The notes under the pieces: model-generated
Told to the model about the DNA's origin: nothing
Seen by the model: only the letters and a program-made list of their open reading frames with translations
Database searches by the model: none
Source of the DNA: Streptomyces sp. TRM68416
Lineage (GTDB): Bacteria > Actinomycetota > Actinomycetes > Streptomycetales > Streptomycetaceae
DNA: 64,000 nt
Reading direction: 5' to 3'
NCBI RefSeq assembly: GCF_014596915.1
Contig: NZ_JACVWU010000016.1
Coordinates: 62,001 to 126,000 of the forward strand
In this document: in pieces, positions 1 through 8,743 of the stretch
How positions within the stretch are numbered: position 1 is the stretch's first letter
Layout: every line of letters begins with the position of its first letter
Translations under genes and position numbers: made by a program

Positions 1-3000
1 CCCGGCGCCTACCTCCCGCTGCTGCCCGGCCGTGTGAAGGAGTCGATCAGTTGGGCCGACGAGTTCCTCACTCGGGAGATCTGGAGTCGGGCGGCGACCG
101 CGCCGTCGCTGCCCGACCAGGACGGTGTCCTGCGCGTCCCGGCCGAGCTGCGGGTCCACCCACGCCCCGACAAGGACCTGAAAAGTCTGCTCCGTTGGCT
201 GCGGATGTGGCACGAGTGTCCCGGCCGCCCTTCGAACTGGCTGCACCCGAGCGTCGAGGTCGACGGCTTGCGTTCCGGAAAGGTCGTGCACGTCCTGGAG
301 GCGGCCGGGCACGAGCGAGCCGACGTCCGTGAGTGGCTGGAGGCCCTGGTCGGAAGCGGGACCGTCGAGGCGTCGAAGGCGGCTGTCCGCATCCTCGCGG
401 ACATGATCGAGGTCGGTTCTCCCCTCGCCGAGCAGGCCCGCAAGGCCCACATCGTGCTCACCGAGGAGCACGGGCTCGTCCCCCCCGTGCCCGGCAGGGT
501 GTTCCGTCGCGTCGACCAGGGCGGCCTGCGCGAATCCACCGTGTACGTGGTCGACGAGCTCGCCCAGGACCCTTCACTGGCCCACGCGCTCAACGTCCTC
601 GGCATCCAGGAGGCCCACGCCGAGGGTCGGTTCGTCAGCGTGCTCGACCAGGGGTTCGACCACTACACCCCGTCGGACTGGGAGCGGTTCTGGGAGTTGT
701 TCCGCCAGGCCGGTGTACGTCGCATGGCCCAGCGGGTCCTGGACCGGGTCCCCGCTCCGGGCTCGACGCTCCGTGTGCGCACCGCCGGTGGACGATTCCG
801 ACCGATCGAGGACTGCATGCTGCCGGGCGCCGTGGTGAACGCCGAGCGCGACCCGAGCGTCGCCGTCGACATGGGGTTCCACTCCGACGACGTGTACTTC
901 TTCTCCCAGGTCGGTCTGCGGGAACGACCGGTCGGCGGAGTGCGGCCCGCGGCAGGTGAGGAGTGGTTCGAGGAGTACCGGGAAGCCGTCCACGCCGCCT
1001 ACCTGCGCAGTCTGGCCGCCGACACCCCGCGTCCCTCGTTGAACCGGACGAAGTTCGAGGGCGCTGCGATCGGCGGCCCGCTCCATGTCTTCCGCGCGCT
1101 GTCCGAGGAGTCACGCGCGGCCTTCCTGAAGGCGCTGCCCGACGACGCCGTGGTGGACAACTGGACCCTCCAGGTCGGCGCGCAGACCAGCACCCGACAG
1201 GCGGTGATCTCACCGATCCGCTGGATGCTCAAGAAGCACGGCACAGTCGCCACCTCCCAGGGGATCAAGCCCTTGACGGAGGCCGTCGGTCCGCAACTGG
1301 CCGACTACCGCGACGTGCTCCCGGTCGCCGACGTCTCACCCGAGAAGGCCCGCAAGCTGCGGCTCCCGACCACCGTCGACGAGGTTCCGGCCGACCGCTG
1401 GGACGCACTCCTCGAAGAGGTCTCCCGCAGCGAGGACGACTCCTTCGTCGGCGCCACCTACGTGATGCTGACGCGCTTCGGCGCGGACTTCCCCGAGGAC
1501 TCCCTGACCCGCTGCCGGATCGGCGACGCGTGGAGCACCCGTCCCGACGACGAGATCACTGTCGCCGTCGGTGCCGCCGAGTACCGGGTGCTCCGTGCCG
1601 AGCAGCTCCCGGCGCTGCTCGTGCCGACCTCCGGGGACGCCGAGCTGATGGTCGAGAAGTGGGGCATGCTCCGCTACACCGACGTGATCAGCAAGGAGAC
1701 CCGCGAAGTGCCGGAGGGCGACCCCGTGGCGCTGGTCGAGCTGTTCCCCGCTCTGCGGCAACGCCTGAACAGCGGGAACCGGAACAGCATGGTGCAGCGG
1801 TGCACCGAACTGGAGGAGGTCGTCCGCACGCCCAAGGGCACTCAGCCCTCTCCTCTGGACGCCGTGCGCCAGGACAGCACTGTCAAGATCCGTGTGCCTG
1901 TGGAGCCCGAGCCGATGCTGCGGCTGATCGACCGTGAGCTCGGCCTCGGCCTGGGCGCGGCCGGCTGCCGGGCGGTGCTGGAGCACCAGGACCGTATGGC
2001 CCGCGACAGTGCGCTGAAGGCAGCCCAGCAGGCGGTGCGCGAGGCCGAGGACGTGGTGGCCAAGGTCGAGCTGCTGATCGGAGCGGACGCTCTCCGGGCC
2101 GGGCTCCCGGAGGGGTTGATGGAGGCCGAGTTGCAGGCGACCGACGGTGTCGAGCCGTCCGGGCGTCGGATCGCGCAGATGGCGTTCAACGCGCACGGCG
2201 ACGGCGTGCTGCAGCAGCATGCCCGGGACATCCAGGCCCGCTTCCCCAACGCACCGGTGGCGTACGGGGGTTCGCCGGCCGCTGTCGCCTTCGTCTCGGA
2301 CCTGAGACTGCCCGTCGCGTTCGCGGGTTCGCGGACTCCGTCCCCGCCTCCGTTCGAGACCGTCGAGGGCCCCCGGGACTTCCCGAGCCTTCACGACTAT
2401 CAGGAGGACCTGGTCCGAAACATCTCCACCATGCTCGACCGGCTGGCCCCCCAGCGCGGCATGCTGTCCCTGCCCACCGGCGCGGGCAAGACCCGGGTCA
2501 CCGCCGAGGCCGTGATCCGCTGGGTCAAGCGGGTCGGCGATCTCAAGGGTCCGGTCCTGTGGATCGCGCAGACGGAGGAGCTGTGCGAACAGGCCGTGCA
2601 GAGCTGGAAGTTCGTCTGGAGCAAGGTAGGCGCGGAACGCCCCCTGGCCGTCAGCAGGCTGTGGAGCAGCAACGAGGTCGGTGATGTCGTCGACCACCCC
2701 CACCTGGTCGTCGCCACCGACGCCAAGCTGGAGCGGTGCCTGGGCATCGATCAGTACGCCTGGCTGCGACAGGCCGCGCTGGTGATCGTGGACGAGGCCC
2801 ACACGGCCATCTCCAAGCGGTACACGGAGATCCTGGGCCGGTTGGGACTCACCCAGTACGAGACCGGTCGCCATCTGCTCGGGCTGACCGCCACCCCCTT
2901 CCGCAACACCAACGAGGACGAGACCCGTCGCCTGGTCAGTCGCTTCGGCAACAGACGACTCGACCAGGGCGTCTTCCCGTCGGGCGACCCGTACCGCGAC

Positions 3001-3588
3001 CTTCAGGACTGGGGCATGCTCGCCCAGGTCGAGCACCGCACCCTGGAGGGCGGCCGGATCGAGCTGACCCGGGACGAGAGGACACATGCCGACCGCATGG
3101 CGATGCTGTCCCGTTCCGCCGAGCAGCGGCTCGCCGACGACCACGCCCGCAGCCGACGCATCGTGGACTCGGTGGCCGAACTGCCGGGCGACTGGCCGAC
3201 GTTGCTGTTCGCCACCTCCGTCGACCACGCCAAGTACCTGGCGGCCATGCTCAACGACTGGGGTGTCCCGTCCGCCGCGGTGGACTCGACGACCAGTGCA
3301 CAGGATCGCCGCACCCGCATCGAGAAGTTCCGAAACGGACGCATTCGCGTGCTCACCAACTACGGTGTGCTCACCCAGGGATTCGACGCCCCGGCCACCC
3401 GTGCCGTGGTCGTGGCCAGGCCGGTCTACAGCACCAACGTGTACCAGCAGATGATCGGCCGGGGACTTCGCGGACCACGGAACGGCGGCAAGGACAGCTG
3501 CCTGATCCTCAACGTCAGCGACAACATCGAGAACTTCGACACCCAGCTCGCCTTCACCCAGTTCGAGCACCTCTGGAGCCGTACGTGA
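1..3588 (+). CDS. Very large DEAD/DEAH (SF2) helicase of a DISARM-like array, 5' end outside window
   Basis: The frame is open from base 1, so the gene starts upstream; the GTG at 34 is probably internal. About 1195 residues are visible. The C-terminal third is a complete SF2 helicase: Walker A PTGAGKT (nt 2473-2493), DEAH box (2791-2802), LTATP motif III (about 2884-2898), and motif VI QQMIGRGLRG (about 3446-3475). The roughly 780 residues before it have no helicase motif. From memory they resemble the region that follows the GHKL/HSP90-type ATPase in bacterial sacsin-like proteins, but that ATPase would lie outside the window. The stop overlaps the next start (GTGA), so the four genes look translationally coupled. 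The inferred role is DNA translocation or unwinding in phage defence. The helicase call is firm; the sacsin-like link is a weak inference. Confidence 0.8.
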   Translation, partial: PGAYLPLLPGRVKESISWADEFLTREIWSRAATAPSLPDQDGVLRVPAELRVHPRPDKDLKSLLRWLRMWHECPGRPSNWLHPSVEVDGLRSGKVVHVLEAAGHERADVREWLEALVGSGTVEASKAAVRILADMIEVGSPLAEQARKAHIVLTEEHGLVPPVPGRVFRRVDQGGLRESTVYVVDELAQDPSLAHALNVLGIQEAHAEGRFVSVLDQGFDHYTPSDWERFWELFRQAGVRRMAQRVLDRVPAPGSTLRVRTAGGRFRPIEDCMLPGAVVNAERDPSVAVDMGFHSDDVYFFSQVGLRERPVGGVRPAAGEEWFEEYREAVHAAYLRSLAADTPRPSLNRTKFEGAAIGGPLHVFRALSEESRAAFLKALPDDAVVDNWTLQVGAQTSTRQAVISPIRWMLKKHGTVATSQGIKPLTEAVGPQLADYRDVLPVADVSPEKARKLRLPTTVDEVPADRWDALLEEVSRSEDDSFVGATYVMLTRFGADFPEDSLTRCRIGDAWSTRPDDEITVAVGAAEYRVLRAEQLPALLVPTSGDAELMVEKWGMLRYTDVISKETREVPEGDPVALVELFPALRQRLNSGNRNSMVQRCTELEEVVRTPKGTQPSPLDAVRQDSTVKIRVPVEPEPMLRLIDRELGLGLGAAGCRAVLEHQDRMARDSALKAAQQAVREAEDVVAKVELLIGADALRAGLPEGLMEAELQATDGVEPSGRRIAQMAFNAHGDGVLQQHARDIQARFPNAPVAYGGSPAAVAFVSDLRLPVAFAGSRTPSPPPFETVEGPRDFPSLHDYQEDLVRNISTMLDRLAPQRGMLSLPTGAGKTRVTAEAVIRWVKRVGDLKGPVLWIAQTEELCEQAVQSWKFVWSKVGAERPLAVSRLWSSNEVGDVVDHPHLVVATDAKLERCLGIDQYAWLRQAALVIVDEAHTAISKRYTEILGRLGLTQYETGRHLLGLTATPFRNTNEDETRRLVSRFGNRRLDQGVFPSGDPYRDLQDWGMLAQVEHRTLEGGRIELTRDERTHADRMAMLSRSAEQRLADDHARSRRIVDSVAELPGDWPTLLFATSVDHAKYLAAMLNDWGVPSAAVDSTTSAQDRRTRIEKFRNGRIRVLTNYGVLTQGFDAPATRAVVVARPVYSTNVYQQMIGRGLRGPRNGGKDSCLILNVSDNIENFDTQLAFTQFEHLWSRT

Positions 3589-5489
3589 CCGACGCCTACC
3601 TCGACAGCCCTCCGCTCACCGACGAGCAGCGGGCCGTGGTCGAGCAGCCATGGGACGCGCGTGTCCTGGTCACCGCGGGCGCGGGAGCCGGAAAGACGCA
3701 CACGTTGGTGCGCAGGCTCGACGCCCTGTGCGGTCACGGGGATCCCGACGAGGCGCTGGAGGCCGCCGAGATCCTGGTGCTCACCTTCTCCCGAGCGGCG
3801 GCCCGCGAGCTGCGTGAGCGCATCGCACGACACGGGGAGCGGGCCCGCCGCGTGCGTGCCCAGACGTTCGACGCCTGGGCGTACGGGGTGCTCGCGCAGG
3901 CGTACCCGGACGGCGAGTGGGGTGCGGTCGGCTTCGACGAGCGGATCGGCGCCGCGACCGATGCGGTCGAGAAGGGGGCGCTGGAGGCCGGCGACGGCGT
4001 ACCGCCCGCTCATGTCGTGATCGACGAGGTACAGGATCTGTTGGGCACACGCCGGGAGCTGGTGGAGGCCCTGCTCGACCGCTACCAGGACAGTTGTGGC
4101 TTCACCGTCGTCGGCGACGCCGCCCAGTCCGTCTACGGCTTCCAGATCGGCGACCCCACGGAGCGCTCGGACGAGACCGGTCGGTTCTTCGACTGGCTGC
4201 GCTGTTCGTACCCGGACGACCTGGTGGAGCTGCACCTTACTGAGAACTTTCGGGCCACCACCGCCGAGGCTCGGATCGCGCTGACGCACGGTCCCCGTCT
4301 TCAGCGGGTCGGCGACGCGGACGAGGCGGCGGTCCTCTACACGGAACTTCGCGACCTCCTTCTGGATCCGGCGAACGGCATGGGCGACCTCACCGACCCG
4401 TTCGCTCTGGACGGCTTGCGGAATCTCACCGACACCTGTGCGATCCTCACCCGCGACAACCGGCAGGCACTGGTGGTCTCCGGCCTGCTCCACGAGCACG
4501 GCGTCGACCATCGGCTGCGGCGCCCCCTCGAAGAACGGCCTGTGCCGTACTGGGTGGCCGAGTTGTTGCGCCGTACCGAGGCGACCGGCCTGACCGAGGA
4601 ACGGTTCGGCTCGCTGCTCGCGGAGATTCCTCTGCCGTACGAACCGAACGCGAGCGCCTTGTGGACGGTGTTGCGGCGGGCGACCCGGTCGACCGGACGC
4701 GGTGTGCTCGATCTGGGGCGGCTGCGGCGCCTGGTCGCCGACGGCAGGTTCCCCGACGAGGCCGCCGATCCCGAGACGACACGGGTCGTCGTCTCCACCG
4801 TGCACCGGGCCAAGGGGCTGGAGTTCGACCGGGTGATCGTTCTGACCCCGCCGACCGTCGCCGAACTCCGCAAGCAGTACAAGGACGAGCTGGACCTCCC
4901 CGCCGAGGCTCGCGCCCTGTACGTGGCGATGACGCGGGTCCGCCAGGATCTCTACCACGCGAGTCCCCCCGAACTCCCGATCGTGAAGAGAGCGGGCGGC
5001 CGGAAGAACGGCCGTCGGTATGTCGCTGGTTGGCGGTCGTACGACCGTCTCGGGATCGTCGTGGAGGCGGGCGACGTGTGCCGGGACAACCCGCCGGGCC
5101 ACGAGACCGACGCGGTGGCGACGCAGACGTATCTCCTGGAGCATGTACGCCCCGGTGAGGAAGTCGTGCTGTGCAGGCGTCACGACCTGCCGATGGGTGA
5201 GTTCCAGAGCCCGCCGTACGCCCTGATGCACGACGGGCGGGAAATCGGTGAGGCGTCGGAGCGGTTCCGCCAGGACCTGTTCCAGGTGCAGAAGGTGAAC
5301 CGGACGTGGGACCCGTGGTGGCCCGACGAGATTCACGGCCTGCGCGTCGACGTCCTGGAGACCGTGTCCGGCAGTAGCGCCGCCGGCGTCAACGCCGGCC
5401 TCGGCGACCGAGGTGTCTGGACCGTCCCGCGGATCACCGGCATCGGAAAGTACCGACGGGCTGACGACAACGAGGAGCGGAAGGCATGA
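3585..5489 (+). CDS. UvrD/Rep-type SF1 helicase of the DISARM-like array
   Basis: 634 residues from the GTG at 3585, which overlaps the previous stop as GTGA; the open frame extends far upstream only as a shadow of the previous gene. SF1A motifs are in order: Walker A TAGAGAGKTHT (about residues 28-38), motif II VIDEVQD (about 146), motif III GDAAQSVYGFQ (about 182), motif V STVHRAKGLEFD (about 403), motif VI YVAMTRVRQD (about 445). These are the signatures of ATP-dependent 3'-5' DNA helicases such as UvrD and PcrA. The length is a little short for a full UvrD and no nuclease domain is visible. It ends with ATGA, overlapping the drmA-like start. A UvrD-like partner is not one of the classical DISARM components, which makes its place between the other helicases notable. 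Confidence 0.85.
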   Translation: MTDAYLDSPPLTDEQRAVVEQPWDARVLVTAGAGAGKTHTLVRRLDALCGHGDPDEALEAAEILVLTFSRAAARELRERIARHGERARRVRAQTFDAWAYGVLAQAYPDGEWGAVGFDERIGAATDAVEKGALEAGDGVPPAHVVIDEVQDLLGTRRELVEALLDRYQDSCGFTVVGDAAQSVYGFQIGDPTERSDETGRFFDWLRCSYPDDLVELHLTENFRATTAEARIALTHGPRLQRVGDADEAAVLYTELRDLLLDPANGMGDLTDPFALDGLRNLTDTCAILTRDNRQALVVSGLLHEHGVDHRLRRPLEERPVPYWVAELLRRTEATGLTEERFGSLLAEIPLPYEPNASALWTVLRRATRSTGRGVLDLGRLRRLVADGRFPDEAADPETTRVVVSTVHRAKGLEFDRVIVLTPPTVAELRKQYKDELDLPAEARALYVAMTRVRQDLYHASPPELPIVKRAGGRKNGRRYVAGWRSYDRLGIVVEAGDVCRDNPPGHETDAVATQTYLLEHVRPGEEVVLCRRHDLPMGEFQSPPYALMHDGREIGEASERFRQDLFQVQKVNRTWDPWWPDEIHGLRVDVLETVSGSSAAGVNAGLGDRGVWTVPRITGIGKYRRADDNEERKA

Positions 5490-8400
5490 CGCAGGGAGCA
5501 GGTCGGCACTCCGAGCACTATCGGGTCCGGGACGAGGAGCTCCTGGTGGGGCTTCGCCGCGAGCTCCTGGGACCGGCCCCGGGCGCCGAGCCGGAGGACC
5601 GGGACGAGGTCCTGACCGAAGAGGCGCCGATCGACCGTTACCTGACCGGCGTCCTGTACCCGCGCGCGGCGAACGCGGCCGCGGAGGAGCAGCTCCGTGC
5701 GGACGACGACGAGCAGGACGGCTTGGACATCGCCCCGCAGCGGACCCGTGACAACGTCGAGGAGTCCGGCACCGCTCAGGAGGTGGGTGCCGCGGGCTCC
5801 CGGCGCCCTTCGTCGATGGGCCTCACCTTCGCGGTCGACCCTGCCATAAGCGAGGCGATCGTGATCTCGGCGCGTGCCGCCGTCTACGAGCCCACGGATG
5901 CCGACGGCAGGCCGATCTCCGCTCGGCGTGCCGAGGCTCGCACGGTCTCCGAGCAGCGGGAGCGGTGGCGGCGCAAGGAGCTGGCCCTTCCGGACACCAC
6001 GGTCGACGTGACCACGCCCGATCCCGACAAGAAGGTCGAACTGGGGGGCGGAGCAGCGCTGCGCGTCAACGTCAGGCGCCACGACCCGACGTCCGGGACG
6101 GTCACGATCACGGTCACTCTGGTGAACACCCAACGCGTCGGCGAGCGGGAGCTCCAGGACGCGTTCTCCCTCTTCCAATGCGGTCTCACGGTCCGGGCCG
6201 CCAACGGCTCCACCGCGTTCGTCGATCGCCCCGCCCCGGCAGCCTCCCATGACGACGAGGTCGCGACCAGCCGCCTGTTGCACCGCCACGCCCCGACCTT
6301 CGCCGTCGGTCACGGCTGCGCCGCCGAGTGGGACTGGACGCCGCCGCCCATCGGCATGACCGACACCGTCTTCGCGGCTGTCGCCGAGGTGCGCAGCGCG
6401 TTCGTGCCGAGCGTGGAGGTGCTGCTCACCGACTCCAACCCGGAGATCGACAGCTCGGCTCTGTCCATGCTCGGCCTGGCGGAGCGCGACGACGCCGAGG
6501 TACTGGCCGCTCTGCGCGAACTCGCCATGGGGTACGAGCGATGGATCGACCGCAAGGAGATCGAGGCCGAGGCGCTGACCGGCACCACGCACGAGAAGCC
6601 GGCACGGCGCCAGGTGGCGGCGTGCCGTGAGGCGCTCGGTCGTATCCGCGAGGGCATCGACCTCCTCGCGTCCAAGCCCGACCTGATGCTGGCGTTCCGG
6701 CTCGTCAACCACGCCATGGCCGACCAGCGCGCCCGCAGCGCGTGGGTGAAGAACGGCCGTATCGGCTCCCCCGACCCGTCCGCCGGTCGATGGCGCCCCT
6801 TCCAGATCGCGTTCGTGCTGCTCTGCCTGGCCGGGATCGACGACCCCGAGCACCACGACCGGGGCGTCTCCGACCTGCTGTGGTTTCCCACCGGTGGTGG
6901 CAAGACGGAGGCGTACCTCGGTCTGATCGCGCTCACCTCGTTCCTGCGTCGCCTCCGCAGGAAGGAATGCGGAGGCGGTGTCACCGTGCTCATGCGCTAC
7001 ACGCTCCGGTTGCTCACCCTCCAGCAGTTCGAGCGGGCCGCGATCCTGATCTGCGCCATGGAACACATGCGGCGTGCCAGGCCCGAGTTGGGGCACGAAG
7101 CGTTCTCCATCGGCATGTGGGTGGGCCGCTCGGCGACTCCCAATACCCTGGCTGAGGCCGAAAGGAGACTCTCCGAGCTCCGGGGCGACCTCGACAGGCG
7201 TCTCGCCACCGAGAACCCCGTCCAGCTCCATGCCTGCCCCTGGTGCGGCACCCGCCTCGACGCCCGTGCCTACGAGGTCGACGTCGACGCCAAGCGCATG
7301 CACGTCCGCTGCCCCGGCAGCGACTGCGTCTTCGCCGACGGACTGCCGGTCCACCTGATCGACGAGGCCGTGTACGACGCCCGCCCCACACTGGTGATCG
7401 CCACCGTCGACAAGTTCGCCTCCATGCCATGGCGTCCCGCCACCGCGGCGCTCTTCAACCGCGACGACCCGGGCGACCGCACCCCGCCCCCGGAGCTGAT
7501 CGTCCAGGACGAACTCCACCTGATCTCGGGCCCCTTGGGCACCCTCACCGGACTCTACGAGACCGCGGTGGACGCTCTCGCCGACCGCCCCAAGGTGATC
7601 GCTTCCACCGCGACCATCCGCCGCGCCGGCGACCAGGGCCGTCACCTCTTCGCCCGTGACGTCCGCCAGTTCCCGCCCGCGGGCCTGGACTCCCGAGACT
7701 CCTGGTTCGCCGTGGAGACTCCGCGCGAGGAGAAGGCGAGCCGCCGCTACGTCGGGCTTCTGGCCCCCGGCACGAGTCAGTCCACCCTGTTGATCCGTAC
7801 GTACGCCACCTTGCTGCACCGGGCCGAGCAGGCCAGGACCGAGAACCACGAAGTGGCCGACGCGTACTGGAGTCTCGTCGGCTACTTCAACAGCCTCCGG
7901 CTGTTGTCCGCGGCCGAACTTCAGGTCCACGACGACGTGGTGGCGTACCTGGGAGTGCTCGCCGACCGTGAAGGCGTGACCGCCCGCTCCGTGGCCAACT
8001 ACTCGGAGCTGACCAGTCGGATCGACGCCAGCGAGATCCCCACCCGTCTCAAGGGCATCGAGAAGAAGCTGCCCGACGAGGACACCGTGGACGTCCTCCT
8101 CGCCACCAACATGATCGCGGTCGGTGTCGACGTGGACCGGCTCGGGCTGATGGCTGTCATGGGTCAACCTCAGACCACGGCCGAGTACATCCAGGCCACC
8201 AGCCGTGTCGGCCGTGCCCACCCCGGACTGGTCGCCGTCATGCTCAACGCGACCCGGTCCCGCGACCGCTCCCACTACGAGAACTTCCTGCACTTCCATT
8301 CCGCGCTCTATCGCGAGGTCGAGTCCACCTCCGTCACCCCCTTCTCCGCCCGCGCCCGCGAGCGGGGCCTTCACGCGGTGATCGTCGCGCTGGCCCGCAT

Positions 8401-8743
8401 CCTCGTCCCGGCCGCCCGCGACAATGACGCCGCGGGCCGGATCGAGTCGTACGAACATCTCCTCCGCGAGGAGGTCAGGCCGATCCTTCTGAACCGTGTC
8501 CAGGACGTCACTGATGAAGAGGTCGACGCGGTGGGCCGCGCCTTCGACGAGTTCGTCGACTGGTGGTGCGACGAGGCCGACACGCACGGCGGTCTTTTCT
8601 TCGAACCTGTCAGGGGCAGCCGCACCCCCTCGCTCCTGAAGTCGTACGACGACGAGTCCGAGGGCGCCGAGGCATGGCCCACCCTGTGGAGCCTGCGCGA
8701 TGTCGATGCCGAGTCAGCCCTGTTCATGGAGGCAACCCGATGA
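5486..8743 (+). CDS. drmA: DrmA-like helicase (DISARM core component)
   Basis: 1085 residues; the ATG at 5486 overlaps the upstream stop. The protein matches the DrmA style: a long N-terminal region without motifs, then Walker A PTGGGKTEAY (from residue 468), a degenerate DEAH box reading QDELHLI (about residue 673), STATIRRA (about 707), and a late helicase motif TNMIAVGVDVDRLG followed by QATSRVGRAHPG (about 872-915). A CPWCG and a CPGSDC pair (nt about 7226-7328) form a possible zinc ribbon inside the helicase core. In DISARM, DrmA pairs with DrmB to bind and process phage DNA; that function is taken from the family. The stop overlaps the next start as ATGA, with GGAGG at 8728-8732 as the ribosome site for drmB. 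Confidence 0.85.
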   Translation: MTQGAGRHSEHYRVRDEELLVGLRRELLGPAPGAEPEDRDEVLTEEAPIDRYLTGVLYPRAANAAAEEQLRADDDEQDGLDIAPQRTRDNVEESGTAQEVGAAGSRRPSSMGLTFAVDPAISEAIVISARAAVYEPTDADGRPISARRAEARTVSEQRERWRRKELALPDTTVDVTTPDPDKKVELGGGAALRVNVRRHDPTSGTVTITVTLVNTQRVGERELQDAFSLFQCGLTVRAANGSTAFVDRPAPAASHDDEVATSRLLHRHAPTFAVGHGCAAEWDWTPPPIGMTDTVFAAVAEVRSAFVPSVEVLLTDSNPEIDSSALSMLGLAERDDAEVLAALRELAMGYERWIDRKEIEAEALTGTTHEKPARRQVAACREALGRIREGIDLLASKPDLMLAFRLVNHAMADQRARSAWVKNGRIGSPDPSAGRWRPFQIAFVLLCLAGIDDPEHHDRGVSDLLWFPTGGGKTEAYLGLIALTSFLRRLRRKECGGGVTVLMRYTLRLLTLQQFERAAILICAMEHMRRARPELGHEAFSIGMWVGRSATPNTLAEAERRLSELRGDLDRRLATENPVQLHACPWCGTRLDARAYEVDVDAKRMHVRCPGSDCVFADGLPVHLIDEAVYDARPTLVIATVDKFASMPWRPATAALFNRDDPGDRTPPPELIVQDELHLISGPLGTLTGLYETAVDALADRPKVIASTATIRRAGDQGRHLFARDVRQFPPAGLDSRDSWFAVETPREEKASRRYVGLLAPGTSQSTLLIRTYATLLHRAEQARTENHEVADAYWSLVGYFNSLRLLSAAELQVHDDVVAYLGVLADREGVTARSVANYSELTSRIDASEIPTRLKGIEKKLPDEDTVDVLLATNMIAVGVDVDRLGLMAVMGQPQTTAEYIQATSRVGRAHPGLVAVMLNATRSRDRSHYENFLHFHSALYREVESTSVTPFSARARERGLHAVIVALARILVPAARDNDAAGRIESYEHLLREEVRPILLNRVQDVTDEEVDAVGRAFDEFVDWWCDEADTHGGLFFEPVRGSRTPSLLKSYDDESEGAEAWPTLWSLRDVDAESALFMEATR

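Noticed and set aside
2736..3584. Upstream part of the UvrD frame
   Set aside because: It lies inside the first helicase, is Arg/Pro/His-rich, and the true GTG at 3585 overlaps the upstream stop.
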